NCBI RefSeq assembly: GCF_041021895.1
Contig: NZ_CP157429.1
Location: 92,899-156,898 of the forward strand
Reading direction: 5' to 3'
Length of the DNA: 64,000 bases
Origin: Acinetobacter sp. XH1741
GTDB lineage: Bacteria > Pseudomonadota > Gammaproteobacteria > Pseudomonadales > Moraxellaceae
The notes beneath the pieces were generated by a model. It ran no database searches and had not been told where the DNA came from. It worked only from the letters and a program-made list of their open reading frames with translations. The stretch's first letter is position 1; every line of letters begins with the position of its first letter. The position numbers were made by a program, and so were the translations under genes. Below, one piece after another: positions 24,133-34,170 of this stretch.

Positions 24133-27100
24133 TCTGTTTTATCACCCGTAATCGCTTTAACTTCAGCTAACAAGTCCCCAAACTTGCCGTAGTTTACTTT
24201 CACCCCATCATCGAGATCTAACGTAATACGCTGATCGGCATAGTGACGTAATTTTTCTTCAAAAGTACTCAGTTCAGCCTGTTGCTTATGCAAGTCTTGC
24301 AGTTTTTTCTCGATACGTTTGATTTCAGCCGCAGAGTCACTGCTTTCTTTTGTTGTTTCCAGAGAATTAGCATAAGCAGCCATTTTGGAAATCAGCGGCA
24401 TGACGTATTCGGTACGCATACGCGCCAAAGTGCTTTCGTTATAGCGGTGCAAGTACACCAATGCCTGGAAAGCGCCTTGTTTACCACTGCTGAATAACCA
24501 GTAGATCGGGCGCTTTTTATAGGTCTGCATGTGGTCTTTATAAAACTTACTAGCAAGATAACGGCGGATCGTGTCTTCCGCTGTTTCGTTGGCTTTTTTG
24601 TCCAAGCTTTCTGCCAACCACTGCATATTGGCATCCAGTGTATCTTTACCCCACACTGCAGTTAAGAACTCTCGAATACGGTGCGTTGCATCGTCTTCAA
24701 ACCAGTGCATTTCAGTCAATGGAATAATGCCGTCAGCATCGGCTGGGAATTTCAGATAACGGTTGGCATCGAAGTCTTGATTGCCTGCATGGGCATAGAT
24801 CAAACCTGGTTCATCTAAGCTATAACGTCCCATCATGCAGCCAAGTACATAAGACACTAAACGTTGGCTGTCTTTTTCACGGTCGGCACGGGTTAAAGTG
24901 ATTTGCTCATCAGGAACATCTGGCGTTAATTCATCCTGTAAACCATAAGCATCAATAAACAGCTTATTGTTTTCTTCTTCTAGACGTTTCATTTCTGCCA
25001 CAGCGTCAGCATTTTGCTGTTGCCATGTGTTAAACGCTTGTTCTAGGTTTGACTGCTGCGTACGAATGATTGGGTTTTGAGTAAAGTCCCATGAGGTTTC
25101 GTATACATTCCAGTCATCTCTTGCAAATTTAATCATCTCCTCTACATTTTCTCTTGCCTGATTTGAGGCTGAGAAAGGAACATAAGGCAATTGAGAGATT
25201 ACACCTGCTGTTGTATTCATAGTAGGATTTATTATTATTTTCAAAAATTCTAGTACAGGTGAATTCATAAGTCCTATAATTTCAAGGAGTTCATTATTTC
25301 TAGCAAATAAACTATCAGCTGCCTGATCAAAAATATAACCATTATCCATATAACGTACACTAAATGTCCCAGAGCCAATCATTGACCAAGATATGCCATT
25401 TCTAAAATAATATTGAAGATTTTTTATTGTTCGTGTTGGGCTACCATATAATTTTTTTGCAAGCGCAAACATTTCTTCACCATCATTTTCCCAGTTAACT
25501 AAATACTCATTATTTCCATACCATTTTCTAAATTCTCCACCTTTATTATACGGGAACCACTTTTTATTAGAATTTTTCGCATCTTCCCTATTTATAGAAC
25601 CAAATGCCATTTTTTGATTGCTAACTTCTGCCCATCTTCTAATGAACTTATTATTATCATTTGTTGCCAACCCACGACGTGGTTCTGAAATCTCTCCTAA
25701 AAGCTTATTTCCAGAAAATAAATTTCGAGTCTGTATATTTACCCAATAAGCAATAGGACTACCAGGAATTTTCTTAAAATCATCTTGAATCGTAGAGTCA
25801 AAACGATTAAGTCCTGATCTTAGTTCTGATTCTTTTTGATCCTGCCCTGTATCTACAAGTCTAAAAAATACTGGCTTAAATCCATTTATATGTTGCCCTT
25901 GCATCACAAAAGCTGTTGTTTGTACGACTTCCCCTGATATTTCAGGAAATGCTCGAGCACCTAAATGTGCCATGGTTTGAATTGTACGATCTTGTAATAA
26001 CTTTTCACGCATCGCTTCATAAGATGACAAGAACATCCAGCTTTGCATGGTTACCATACTGTTAAAACCACTTTCTTTACACCATCCAAAACCACGTTCA
26101 ATAAACATGGCAAATAGATCTGACTTGCTGTCAGGGAATTTCTTCTTGGCAAAATCTTTTAAGGCTGTATTCATGCCTTTGCCACCCATATACGGCGGAT
26201 TCGCAATCACAGCATCATATTGCTTTGCTAATAAATTCGCTTGCTGCACTAAAGGTAATAACTCCTGTGCTGACTGCTGTGCAAAAATATCCCCTGACGC
26301 TAATGCTATATTGAGCTTTGTTTCTAAATCAGGCAGCTTTTTAGCGAATACTTCAGGCACCTGAATCAAAGACCCAAAAGTTGAAGCATGTTCAAATAAT
26401 TCTAGCAATTCTTTTAAATCCGCCTGCGCAATACCAGTGTTTGCCAAATCCTGACTCAATGCGTCTAAACGTTCAGGTTGGCTGTCTTGCAACGCAATAA
26501 TATTCAGCTTCGGTGGATTGCTAAATAAACGGCGGTCATCCTCACGCGCTTTCATCAGCAGTGCAAAACTGGCCAACTGTGCCGCACGGGTATCAATATC
26601 AATGCCGTACAGGTTGTTTTCCAGAATCAAACGTGGAATATCACGGCTGCGGTAACCACGTTCTAAATAAATGGCTTTCAGGCAATCATAGGCTTCCACC
26701 AGAATATGCCCCGAACCACAGGCCGGATCTAGCACCGTAATGCTTTCAGGGTTTAAAGTATCGCCATCTTCACTAATACGAACATCAATCAGCTGTTTCA
26801 GCTGTGCATTGACCTCATCCGTTTGTTCAGCGGGTTGAATATAATATTCCCAATTATTGGCCAGCGTACTGTCAGGCTGTGCCATCATCCATAAACGGCC
26901 AACACTGTTCTGTACCAGATATTTTACAATCCAGTTCGGGGTGAATAACTGTGTCGCGGCAGGAATGTCCTCACTCTTGACGACTTTACCAATCACCTGG
27001 TCTTTCTTTTCAGAAATATAGAACTGATACAGCCAGCCAATAATCTGTACATCCGACCAGTCTTCTTCTGGAATGCTGCTGACCAGATCACGGATCAAGG

Positions 27101-27662
27101 AATCGGTTTTGGTGAGGTTATCCGGTAACAGCAACTCAGATTCATCAGAAACCTGTTCAAACAATAATGGCATGACCTGATTCAATGCATGACACTGAGC
27201 CAGTAACAGCTCTCGGTACAGCTCTTCGTCTTTATTGCCATCCAGCTTGAGTTCAGCCACACGGCTAGCATCTAAACCCGGTAAGTCAATATCCAGACAC
27301 TCTTCCAGAATCTGCGGCAAGCCTGCACTGCCATCGGCACTGCTCAGTACACGACGACCATGATCCAGCAAGCCTTTGCATTCCATGTAGCGAATCGCAC
27401 AAAGACGGTTAAACCAGCTATAAGCGATATAATCGATGGTCTGCTCAAAACTGCTGGTTTGAATGCGCTTGATCAGCTTTTCACGCGGTTTCATTACTGA
27501 CAGGGGAAAAACCTGATCGCCAATCAGCAACAAGTCGCCTTTCTGCTCTGTTGGTAAAGTGCGGTCTGCGGTGATGCCGTATTTGGCCGACTGCTTGCGC
27601 ATGGCTGCGATAAAATCATTGCGTGCTTGCGGTGCGTATTTTTTAATATTACTGGTATTCAT
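24129..27662 (-). CDS. pglX: BREX adenine-specific DNA methyltransferase PglX
   Basis: A 1177-residue N6-adenine methyltransferase. Motif I (SAM binding) reads VLDPACGSGHILVEAYD near residue 314, and the catalytic motif IV reads YDAVIANPPYMGGKGM near 486. An N-terminal helical region, a long target-recognition region after residue 600 and a coiled C-terminus (AAEIKRIEKKLQDLHKQQAE) complete it. PglX marks host DNA at a short non-palindromic site so that BREX blocks unmarked phage DNA. Length is typical for type I PglX and the frame is intact. It lies 47 bp after brxC and overlaps the next gene by 4 bases. Confidence 0.95.
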   Translation of the reverse strand: MNTSNIKKYAPQARNDFIAAMRKQSAKYGITADRTLPTEQKGDLLLIGDQVFPLSVMKPREKLIKRIQTSSFEQTIDYIAYSWFNRLCAIRYMECKGLLDHGRRVLSSADGSAGLPQILEECLDIDLPGLDASRVAELKLDGNKDEELYRELLLAQCHALNQVMPLLFEQVSDESELLLPDNLTKTDSLIRDLVSSIPEEDWSDVQIIGWLYQFYISEKKDQVIGKVVKSEDIPAATQLFTPNWIVKYLVQNSVGRLWMMAQPDSTLANNWEYYIQPAEQTDEVNAQLKQLIDVRISEDGDTLNPESITVLDPACGSGHILVEAYDCLKAIYLERGYRSRDIPRLILENNLYGIDIDTRAAQLASFALLMKAREDDRRLFSNPPKLNIIALQDSQPERLDALSQDLANTGIAQADLKELLELFEHASTFGSLIQVPEVFAKKLPDLETKLNIALASGDIFAQQSAQELLPLVQQANLLAKQYDAVIANPPYMGGKGMNTALKDFAKKKFPDSKSDLFAMFIERGFGWCKESGFNSMVTMQSWMFLSSYEAMREKLLQDRTIQTMAHLGARAFPEISGEVVQTTAFVMQGQHINGFKPVFFRLVDTGQDQKESELRSGLNRFDSTIQDDFKKIPGSPIAYWVNIQTRNLFSGNKLLGEISEPRRGLATNDNNKFIRRWAEVSNQKMAFGSINREDAKNSNKKWFPYNKGGEFRKWYGNNEYLVNWENDGEEMFALAKKLYGSPTRTIKNLQYYFRNGISWSMIGSGTFSVRYMDNGYIFDQAADSLFARNNELLEIIGLMNSPVLEFLKIIINPTMNTTAGVISQLPYVPFSASNQARENVEEMIKFARDDWNVYETSWDFTQNPIIRTQQSNLEQAFNTWQQQNADAVAEMKRLEEENNKLFIDAYGLQDELTPDVPDEQITLTRADREKDSQRLVSYVLGCMMGRYSLDEPGLIYAHAGNQDFDANRYLKFPADADGIIPLTEMHWFEDDATHRIREFLTAVWGKDTLDANMQWLAESLDKKANETAEDTIRRYLASKFYKDHMQTYKKRPIYWLFSSGKQGAFQALVYLHRYNESTLARMRTEYVMPLISKMAAYANSLETTKESSDSAAEIKRIEKKLQDLHKQQAELSTFEEKLRHYADQRITLDLDDGVKVNYGKFGDLLAEVKAITGDKTE

Positions 27663-27708
27663 CTTTAAACCTTTAATTAATGACTGATGCCAATATCCCT
27701 AACCCGAG

Positions 27709-30700
27709 TTAGCGGATACGCACACGCTTTTTATCACTCACGATTTTTTTCAGTTCAGCTTTGAGTGCGTCTACAAACTGATCCACTGACTCTTCTGTTT
27801 CCAGATAGACACTGCTGGAGCTTTTGCTGTAAATGCTAGCAACATCAACTTCGACTACCGGTTTCGGTGGCACTACGGCTGTCACAGGCTGTACCGGACT
27901 CGCAGCAGGTGTTGATGTAACTGGGCTGGAGGTGGTTGCAGTGTTGGTTACACTCTCGGCTTTGCTCTGAGCCAGTTGTGCCGCTTTGGCCTGACGCTGG
28001 ATTTCCGCCTGAACTTCGCTCTCCAGCTCATATAAGGCTTCATCAAAACGCTCCACGGCGGTTTGGGTTTGCAGCATATAGATGGTGGACAGGCTAGTTT
28101 CCACTTCAATATCCGTTTTCAGCAGTTGTAGTGGGCGTAATAGCTTGTTACTCAGCTCAGCGGTAGCGATGCCACTGTTTTTAATCTCGGCTTCTAACTG
28201 TTTGATCTTGTCATCAATTTGCTCTACCGCATGGCTACGCTTCTCACTCAACAGTCGCTCATTGACGCTTTCAACTGTGCGAACTAAATCAGCGATTTTA
28301 TTTAACAGGCCGTAGGGCGATTCAAGGGTTGAAATATGATGTAATTCGGAGAGGGCTTTTTTAGCGAGCTCATCACTGCCCAGCGCCTGTTTGTTTTTCT
28401 CAAAATGACGTAAGGCCTGTTGCAGTTGTTGCCAGCTTGGCATCTGATTACTAAAGAATTCATGAATGTCACGATAATCTTCTTCCAGATCCAAATAGTC
28501 GTCCTTGTGATCAACCACGGCCTTAAAGAAATCGAAGCTGTCGCTATTCGCCAGCAGACGTTCCAAAGTCAGAATCAACTTTTCAATCACTTTCTTGCCT
28601 GGGAACTGTCCGACATCTGTTTTGCTTTTGTACGACTTAAAGTTGGCTAACCAGTTTTTAAAATGTTGGGTATAGAATTCAAATAGCTCTTTCTCTGTCG
28701 CTGGTCCCATAGCCGAGAATAGATCTTGGGTCAGTTGGCGTGCCTGTTTCAACACCTGATCATCAGTCTGGCGCTTTTTAATGATCGACACATCGCGTCG
28801 ACGGCGGCTGTTTTGTAAAGGCTCAAAGGCATCTTTTAACTGCAAGCTGCCACCATTTAACTGCAGTGAAATCCGCCCCATTGCCGCCAGCTGACCTACC
28901 AGCAATAAAATCTCGGCATCTGGCCAGCCATAAGGGCGTTTAGCAAAACGATCCACCACATCCGATACCAGAATACGTTCTGTACCTGTTGCCCGCAGCG
29001 AGATGTACTGTTCCACTTCTTGTAGGGCTTTCGGATTCGTTTGACCACCATCCAGAGACAATCCGAGCTGCGCCATATCATCGACAGTCAAGACGGCGTT
29101 CAGTTCACGCCAGGCATCCTGCTGATAGACTTGCAAATAGCTCAGTTTGGTATAGGTATTTTCAAGCAGATAACGACACGCCTCATCCAGCTTGGTGGAA
29201 GGGCTAGAAGATGAAAGTTGTAGATGTTGACCCAAGGCATAACTTTCCGCATCTAGCAGCATTTCTTCAACCCGGGCACGCAGGCGTTTTTTACGCTCCT
29301 GATTCTCACGGCCACGGTCTGCCAGGATACGGCTGATATCCGATTGGGTGCCATCATCATTTAAGCGGATGAATTTATTGGTTTTCAGCCAGGTGCGCAG
29401 TTCATTAAAGAACTGTTTATCGTCTGCCAGTTTAAACAGCACTTGTCCTTCGTCCTGAGTACTTTTACCAATACAGTAAGCTTCAGTGTAGAGGTTGTAT
29501 TCCGTATCAAGCGGAGAAATAATTTCAACTTTCAAATCGCTCTCATACTTCCCATCCAGGCTATGGCTATCTAGGAAACGACCAATCTGATAGTCCATCT
29601 TGTTGGCTTGATGGCGGTATTTGTTCTGATCGCGCAGTAAATCTTTAAAGATCAGATTGGCTAACTCTTTATTTTCTTCTGAAGCAGCCAGATCAGTGGC
29701 TTTAATTTTGCGGGTGATATCGCGCTCTTCATTGGTGAGGAACAGGAACTCATCACCATTGCGGGTAATCAGGCTCTCTTTTTCCAGACGCAGCAGGCTT
29801 TCTTCAATACGCTTGCGTAATGCCAGCTTGTCTTCGTCAATTTTCTCAATCGACAAAGTCACCAGGTTATCCAAGGTCCCTTTGATGATATCGACATAGC
29901 GGATCATAAACAGCGTGCGCAGCATCTGTACGTCAAAACTATCTAGGGTTTGATTCTGCCCTGCCTGGTCGATGGTGCGCTTCACTGCAGTATCCAGAAA
30001 TCCTTCCACTGAGGTATAGAAGCGGTGGAAAGGAACCAGTGCACCGACTTCATCTGTAGCAATCGCATTCGCGGCCATCTGGAACGCATCCAGCATGGAC
30101 CGTTCACCATAGGCCAAGTGTGCACCGGTCGCACCGACTTTACGGATTTCTTCAAATACTTTTTGCACCAACTGGAAATGGTACGGCGCAAAAGGATAGT
30201 TATGGATAAAGCTGTCTGGACCCTCATAGTTGTTGAGTGTTGGGCCTGAACGGTCAAAGGTAATCTGGTTTTTTAAAATATCGCCCTTTTGCTCAAACAC
30301 CGATCTGAGCAATGCTTCTGCTTCCGGGGTTTTACGTAATAAACGTTTCTGGATGACTTCATCGGTATTGGAACTGGACAGTGATAAACGGGTTTTAAAA
30401 CGCCCAGCAATCTTGGAGAAATCATTGGCTTTGGAAGAAGACATCTCACCTAGAACCGCGTCGATGTCCGCCTGTGAGGTGACGACAATCCAAGCACGGC
30501 CTTTACAGATCGTACCAAGGTTTTCAGTAATGGTCTGTAAAGTCAGCATCAAGCGGGTATCGCTGCCAATAAACTGCCCCACTTCATCCACCAGGAACAA
30601 TATCCGTTGCTGTGGTCCTTTGCTATCTAAGTATTCTTTCACCCACTGACAGAAGTTTTCGACCGAAACACTAAAGGTCTGCTCAGAATCCTCAAACCAT

Positions 30701-31389
30701 TTATGCGCAGCTTCAGCAGATAAGTTGAGGGCTTGGGAAATCGCGGTTTCGACATCATCCTGATAGAACTGATAGCCGTCACGCTCCTCTAGCCAGGACA
30801 TACCGCTGGATTCCTCAAACGCCTGTTTAAAGCGTTCGTAGACACCTTTCTGGCTCAGGTGACGTTCCATATGGGCAATATGTGGATGGTCAGCACTAAA
30901 ACCCTGATACTCGTTAAACACGCGTAAAAACACATTCAGGATCGGATTGCCATCATCATTGGAGCTGGCTTTACTGTCGATGTTAAACAGGATGACATCG
31001 GCATGATGGCTGACGGCCTTGCCAATATCCGCACGGATAAACGCATCACGAATTTTGCTTTCATCAAAGAATTCTGCAGCACTGCGTTCGTTACCTTGCG
31101 CATCGCGTGCCACTTTATTGGCCAGAATATACGACAAGGTTTTCAGGAAATGTGATTTACCTGAACCAAAGAAGCCTGAAATCCATACGCCGACACGGTT
31201 AGCAATCGAAGGATCGCTCAGGTCTGTGCCATAAGACTGGAAAAAGTCCCGAAAATGCTTTTCCAGTTCATTGGTGACCACATACTCATCGAGTTCCTGA
31301 TAAACCGTGGTATTGTCATTCTGGTCTGCTTTTACGACCCCGTTAATTGCACGATCTAATGGCTTGTAAAAAAGCTCTTTAATATTCAT
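27709..31389 (-). CDS. brxC: BREX ATPase BrxC
   Basis: A BrxC (PglY-like) P-loop ATPase of about 1226 residues. Walker A is SGFFGSGKSHFLKTL at about residues 71-85, and the Walker B-like stretch is RILFLVDEVGQFIGSD. The C-terminal third contains coiled coil and a Thr/Pro/Val-rich linker (about 1130-1180). The frame extends to a TTG at 31398, but ATG at 31389, with GGGGGA upstream, is the better start. BrxC is a core component of type I BREX and forms large complexes with BrxB, PglZ and PglX. It sits 41-50 bp after brxB. Confidence 0.94.
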   Translation of the reverse strand: MNIKELFYKPLDRAINGVVKADQNDNTTVYQELDEYVVTNELEKHFRDFFQSYGTDLSDPSIANRVGVWISGFFGSGKSHFLKTLSYILANKVARDAQGNERSAAEFFDESKIRDAFIRADIGKAVSHHADVILFNIDSKASSNDDGNPILNVFLRVFNEYQGFSADHPHIAHMERHLSQKGVYERFKQAFEESSGMSWLEERDGYQFYQDDVETAISQALNLSAEAAHKWFEDSEQTFSVSVENFCQWVKEYLDSKGPQQRILFLVDEVGQFIGSDTRLMLTLQTITENLGTICKGRAWIVVTSQADIDAVLGEMSSSKANDFSKIAGRFKTRLSLSSSNTDEVIQKRLLRKTPEAEALLRSVFEQKGDILKNQITFDRSGPTLNNYEGPDSFIHNYPFAPYHFQLVQKVFEEIRKVGATGAHLAYGERSMLDAFQMAANAIATDEVGALVPFHRFYTSVEGFLDTAVKRTIDQAGQNQTLDSFDVQMLRTLFMIRYVDIIKGTLDNLVTLSIEKIDEDKLALRKRIEESLLRLEKESLITRNGDEFLFLTNEERDITRKIKATDLAASEENKELANLIFKDLLRDQNKYRHQANKMDYQIGRFLDSHSLDGKYESDLKVEIISPLDTEYNLYTEAYCIGKSTQDEGQVLFKLADDKQFFNELRTWLKTNKFIRLNDDGTQSDISRILADRGRENQERKKRLRARVEEMLLDAESYALGQHLQLSSSSPSTKLDEACRYLLENTYTKLSYLQVYQQDAWRELNAVLTVDDMAQLGLSLDGGQTNPKALQEVEQYISLRATGTERILVSDVVDRFAKRPYGWPDAEILLLVGQLAAMGRISLQLNGGSLQLKDAFEPLQNSRRRRDVSIIKKRQTDDQVLKQARQLTQDLFSAMGPATEKELFEFYTQHFKNWLANFKSYKSKTDVGQFPGKKVIEKLILTLERLLANSDSFDFFKAVVDHKDDYLDLEEDYRDIHEFFSNQMPSWQQLQQALRHFEKNKQALGSDELAKKALSELHHISTLESPYGLLNKIADLVRTVESVNERLLSEKRSHAVEQIDDKIKQLEAEIKNSGIATAELSNKLLRPLQLLKTDIEVETSLSTIYMLQTQTAVERFDEALYELESEVQAEIQRQAKAAQLAQSKAESVTNTATTSSPVTSTPAASPVQPVTAVVPPKPVVEVDVASIYSKSSSSVYLETEESVDQFVDALKAELKKIVSDKKRVRIR

Positions 31390-31429
31390 CTCAATCAATT
31401 CCCCCGAATTCTTATTTCTATTTGCCGTG

Positions 31430-32005
31430 TTAAGGCACTAATCTGAATGCTCTGTAGTAATTGTTGCTTGGAATTTTTCCAAATAAACTCATGGCTTGAC
31501 CATCGTAATAACCTGGGTAAAACAGCACGACCGGCTTATGCCCCAGTAACGAATGTAAACTGTTCAATAAGTGATGGGCACGTAACAGTGGCCAAACCGA
31601 ACCTACCCCAGTCATCAACACAATATCTTGCGCATTGGTGGCATATTTACTCACCAGATAGGGCGCGAACTTATCCATATGCAGTGGGCCTTTCAGCGCT
31701 TTGAGCAGCGCCTCATCGCCTTTGTCTTTTTGCATTTGAATGGCTTTATCGATGAAGTTACGCTCAGCCAGATAATCCACCACGGCTTGCAGCAGGTTGA
31801 TATTCACCACCTTCAGCTGACTGTGTTTTTTCTCCAGCATCCCGTCTAGAAAATGCAGATATTCGCGCACTTTCAACTCATCTTCAGGTGCATAATCAAA
31901 AATCCAGAAGCCAATTTCATTGCCCAGTCCTTGCCCGGTGAGAAACTCGGTGGAAAGAATTCGCTCTGGAATCTGGTTCAGACGCTCATGTATTTTTTGA
32001 CTCAT
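31430..32005 (-). CDS. brxB: BREX protein BrxB (DUF1788)
   Basis: A 191-residue DUF1788 protein. Its C-terminal signature is typical: VLMTGVGSVWPLLRAHHLL, then KPVVLFYPGYYDGQAMSLFG and the ending NNYYRAFRLVP. The start ATG at 32005 has GAGGGG nine bases upstream. It lies 16 bp after brxA and just before brxC. BrxB is a conserved core BREX protein that acts as a scaffold; no catalytic site is known or visible. Confidence 0.93.
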   Translation of the reverse strand: MSQKIHERLNQIPERILSTEFLTGQGLGNEIGFWIFDYAPEDELKVREYLHFLDGMLEKKHSQLKVVNINLLQAVVDYLAERNFIDKAIQMQKDKGDEALLKALKGPLHMDKFAPYLVSKYATNAQDIVLMTGVGSVWPLLRAHHLLNSLHSLLGHKPVVLFYPGYYDGQAMSLFGKIPSNNYYRAFRLVP

Positions 32006-32021
32006 TGCTGCCCCTCTACAA

Positions 32022-32633
32022 CTACCGCGTCCATAGCGACACTTCCATAGATCTTTTAATGCGTTGTTTATAATGTTCTTCCAACAGGCTACGCAGCTCT
32101 GCTCTGACGATCACACGCTGCAACTCCAGCTTACGGGTATTTTTTAAGTAACCGGCTTCTGCCAGGATGCGAAACACCACCTGCCCCATTTTTTTCTTGC
32201 TGGACTCTTTCCAATCACAGATATCAAGATCGCGTTGTGAACGCTCATCCAGAAAGTCTGACCAAATATAGCTATCCAAGTATTGAGCCTGGGAGATATA
32301 GGCCTCTCTCATCACCGTTTCCATAAACTCAAGCAGCAACAGGTTGCGTTCCAGTGCCCCACAAAAAGCCACCTGAGTCGCCAGCTCATCATCCCCATCC
32401 CGCAAAGCTTTCCAGAAATCAGGCTCTAAGCGCTCCAGACGCTTACGAATAGCGGTGGCATTGCGTTGAGCTGAAGCAGGCGTTCTTTTTTGCAGAATAT
32501 TGTCAATCTGAATTGCCTGATGCCATTGTTCTGGAGTCGCTTCTCGTAATAACAGATCCGCGATCAGCCGGCTTTCACGCACCATCAGGGAACCGCCAAT
32601 CAGGTCACTGTCATAATAAAATTGTTCTAACAT
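32022..32633 (-). CDS. brxA: BREX protein BrxA (DUF1819)
   Basis: A 203-residue DUF1819 protein when started at ATG 32633, which has AGGAG seven bases upstream. An in-frame ATG at 32660 would overlap brxR by 17 bases and lacks a comparable ribosome site, so the shorter form is preferred. The sequence begins MLEQFYYDSDLIGGSLMVRE and contains the usual SRLIADLLL and EVSLWTR segments. BrxA is a small, helical, DNA-binding-like core BREX protein, and it is the first effector gene after the regulator. Confidence 0.92.
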   Translation of the reverse strand: MLEQFYYDSDLIGGSLMVRESRLIADLLLREATPEQWHQAIQIDNILQKRTPASAQRNATAIRKRLERLEPDFWKALRDGDDELATQVAFCGALERNLLLLEFMETVMREAYISQAQYLDSYIWSDFLDERSQRDLDICDWKESSKKKMGQVVFRILAEAGYLKNTRKLELQRVIVRAELRSLLEEHYKQRIKRSMEVSLWTR

Positions 32634-32643
32634 AGCCAATCTC

Positions 32644-33525
32644 CTATGAAGCTTGATCAAACAGGTAAGACGACAGCTTTTCGATATCTGAACCTTGTAA
32701 CACTAAGGTATATTTCAAGGCATCTTCCGCCTCAGCCAGCGTGATCGCGGCCTGATATCGCTGCAAGGTATAGTGAGCCAGGGCTTTTTTCACCGGAATC
32801 TGTAATCTGCCATCAGGCATGCAGAAGTCTTTTTCGACCAGCGCTTTTTGAGCTTCATTCAATTTTGGATTAGGGATCAGCGTCAGTACAATTTCTTCAT
32901 GCCATTGCTGATCCTGAGCAGGGTCTACTGACTCAATCGCCACCACAACAGGTGTGCGAGCAATTCTGGAGAGTAAAAAGTCCTTAAACTGCTTGCTCTG
33001 ATGGCAATAGGCACGGACATGCCAGCGAAAACCGGTATACACCAGGGTATGTGGGGAAATCATGCGTTCATGCCACTGCGGATTCTGCATGGAGGCATAA
33101 ATCATTTTTAAAGTACTTTGGTTCCGGCAGGCACGCAAAACTTCCCGAATCACTTCAGGACATACACTGCGATCAGGTAATTGAACTGCTGCAAGATTCG
33201 GTTCTGGCATCGCAATCAGGGCATGCGATTCACTAACCAAACCTGACAACATATTGAGATATTCATTGATATGCGCTGTAGTCAGTACAGGCTGGAAGCT
33301 GGCTTTAGGCACATAACCCTTGACTGAGGGGTCATGAATCAAGGCATGGGGGTTATACAGCGTATTGTAACGCTTGATATCCGCAGAAGCCTGCTGTCGA
33401 CTGAGCCCAAACCAGCTCATCAAACGATTGGTGACCAAACGACCTTCCCAGTATGCAAGCAGCTCGATCGCTCGCATTCGTAGCAGGACTTCATGCTTAT
33501 GTGTCGTCATATACCAATCAGTCAA
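32644..33525 (-). CDS. brxR: BREX transcriptional regulator BrxR (WYL domain)
   Basis: A 293-residue regulator. A winged-helix domain occupies residues about 10-70 (RLMSWFGLSRQQASADIKRY). A WYL-type ligand-binding domain follows (PHTLVYTGFRWHVRAYCHQS), with a WCX-like C-terminal domain. This is the architecture of BrxR, described for Acinetobacter and Proteus BREX as an autorepressor that binds an inverted repeat upstream of its own gene. The frame starts at 33525; an ATG fifteen bases inside is an alternative. It heads the BREX operon, with brxA ten bases downstream. A 25-bp imperfect dyad lies 19 bp upstream. Confidence 0.92.
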   Translation of the reverse strand: MTDWYMTTHKHEVLLRMRAIELLAYWEGRLVTNRLMSWFGLSRQQASADIKRYNTLYNPHALIHDPSVKGYVPKASFQPVLTTAHINEYLNMLSGLVSESHALIAMPEPNLAAVQLPDRSVCPEVIREVLRACRNQSTLKMIYASMQNPQWHERMISPHTLVYTGFRWHVRAYCHQSKQFKDFLLSRIARTPVVVAIESVDPAQDQQWHEEIVLTLIPNPKLNEAQKALVEKDFCMPDGRLQIPVKKALAHYTLQRYQAAITLAEAEDALKYTLVLQGSDIEKLSSYLFDQAS

Positions 33526-33543
33526 TAAATAGCAGTTTTAAGA

Positions 33544-33568
33544 TTACCCTACAGCAAATATACAGTAA
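33544..33568. promoter_or_regulatory. Candidate BrxR operator
   Basis: A 25-bp element starts TTACCCTACAGC and ends ATACAGTAA, with TTAC/GTAA ends and partly matching arms. It sits 19 bp upstream of brxR. Two direct CTGTA-like repeats 11 bp apart overlap it on the minus strand. It is proposed by position and symmetry only. Confidence 0.4.
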
Positions 33569-33735
33569 AGATTTTTGACGGTATTTTAAGGTAGTATTGC
33601 AATCACCAGATAAAAAATATACGGATGTCTCTATGGGGACAACCGACTAGCGAGGTAGATGAGGATCTGAGATTCTCTGAATTTACCTCTATTAACTGAA
33701 ATACACAGCGAACTGGTTTTGCAAATGGGGGAAAT

Positions 33736-34064
33736 ATGGACTTTAGATTTCGCAAGAGCATTAAAATCTTACCGGGTTTAAAAATTAATCTGACGCATAA
33801 GGGCATCAGCAGTGCGAGCATTGGCAAACCCGGTGCTTCTTTAAATATTGGTAAAAAAGCACCCGAACCAGCGTGGGCATTCCCGGAACAGGACTTTCTT
33901 ATTCCAAGCATCATCCCCATACAAACAGGCCGAATACCCCACAGAATACCTCTCAGCAACCATCTCCATTGAATAACCCAGGTATGCAGACATCCAGATC
34001 AACTGTCTGGCTCTGGATCGCGTTTGGGGTGTTGTGTTTTATTGTTGGAGCAATCGTTTTTTAG
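33736..34064 (+). pseudogene. DUF4236 protein gene, frameshifted in an A6 tract
   Basis: The first frame gives MDFRFRKSIKILPGLKINLT, then ISSASIGKPGASLNIGKK, a clear DUF4236 beginning. After GGTAAAAAAGC the true continuation (STRTSVGIPGTGLSYSK) is in the +1 frame and runs to 34064, ending in a membrane helix (VWLWIAFGVLCFIVGAIVF). Seven instead of six A residues would restore the frame. GGGGG seven bases before the ATG is a strong ribosome site. A change in one homopolymer unit, or transcript slippage, could switch it on. Function of DUF4236 is unknown. Confidence 0.7.
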
Positions 34065-34170
34065 AGGCTTTACAATGATGTTTGATTTTTATCATGGAAT
34101 CATTTGAAATGTCAGCAGTAGGCCTGAAGAAACACTAAAATTGATGCTGAGTACGATATTGGTCAGGTGT

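Noticed and set aside
33603..33959. 118-residue frame on the minus strand
   Set aside because: It is the opposite strand of the DUF4236 gene, whose protein is clearly recognisable on the plus strand.
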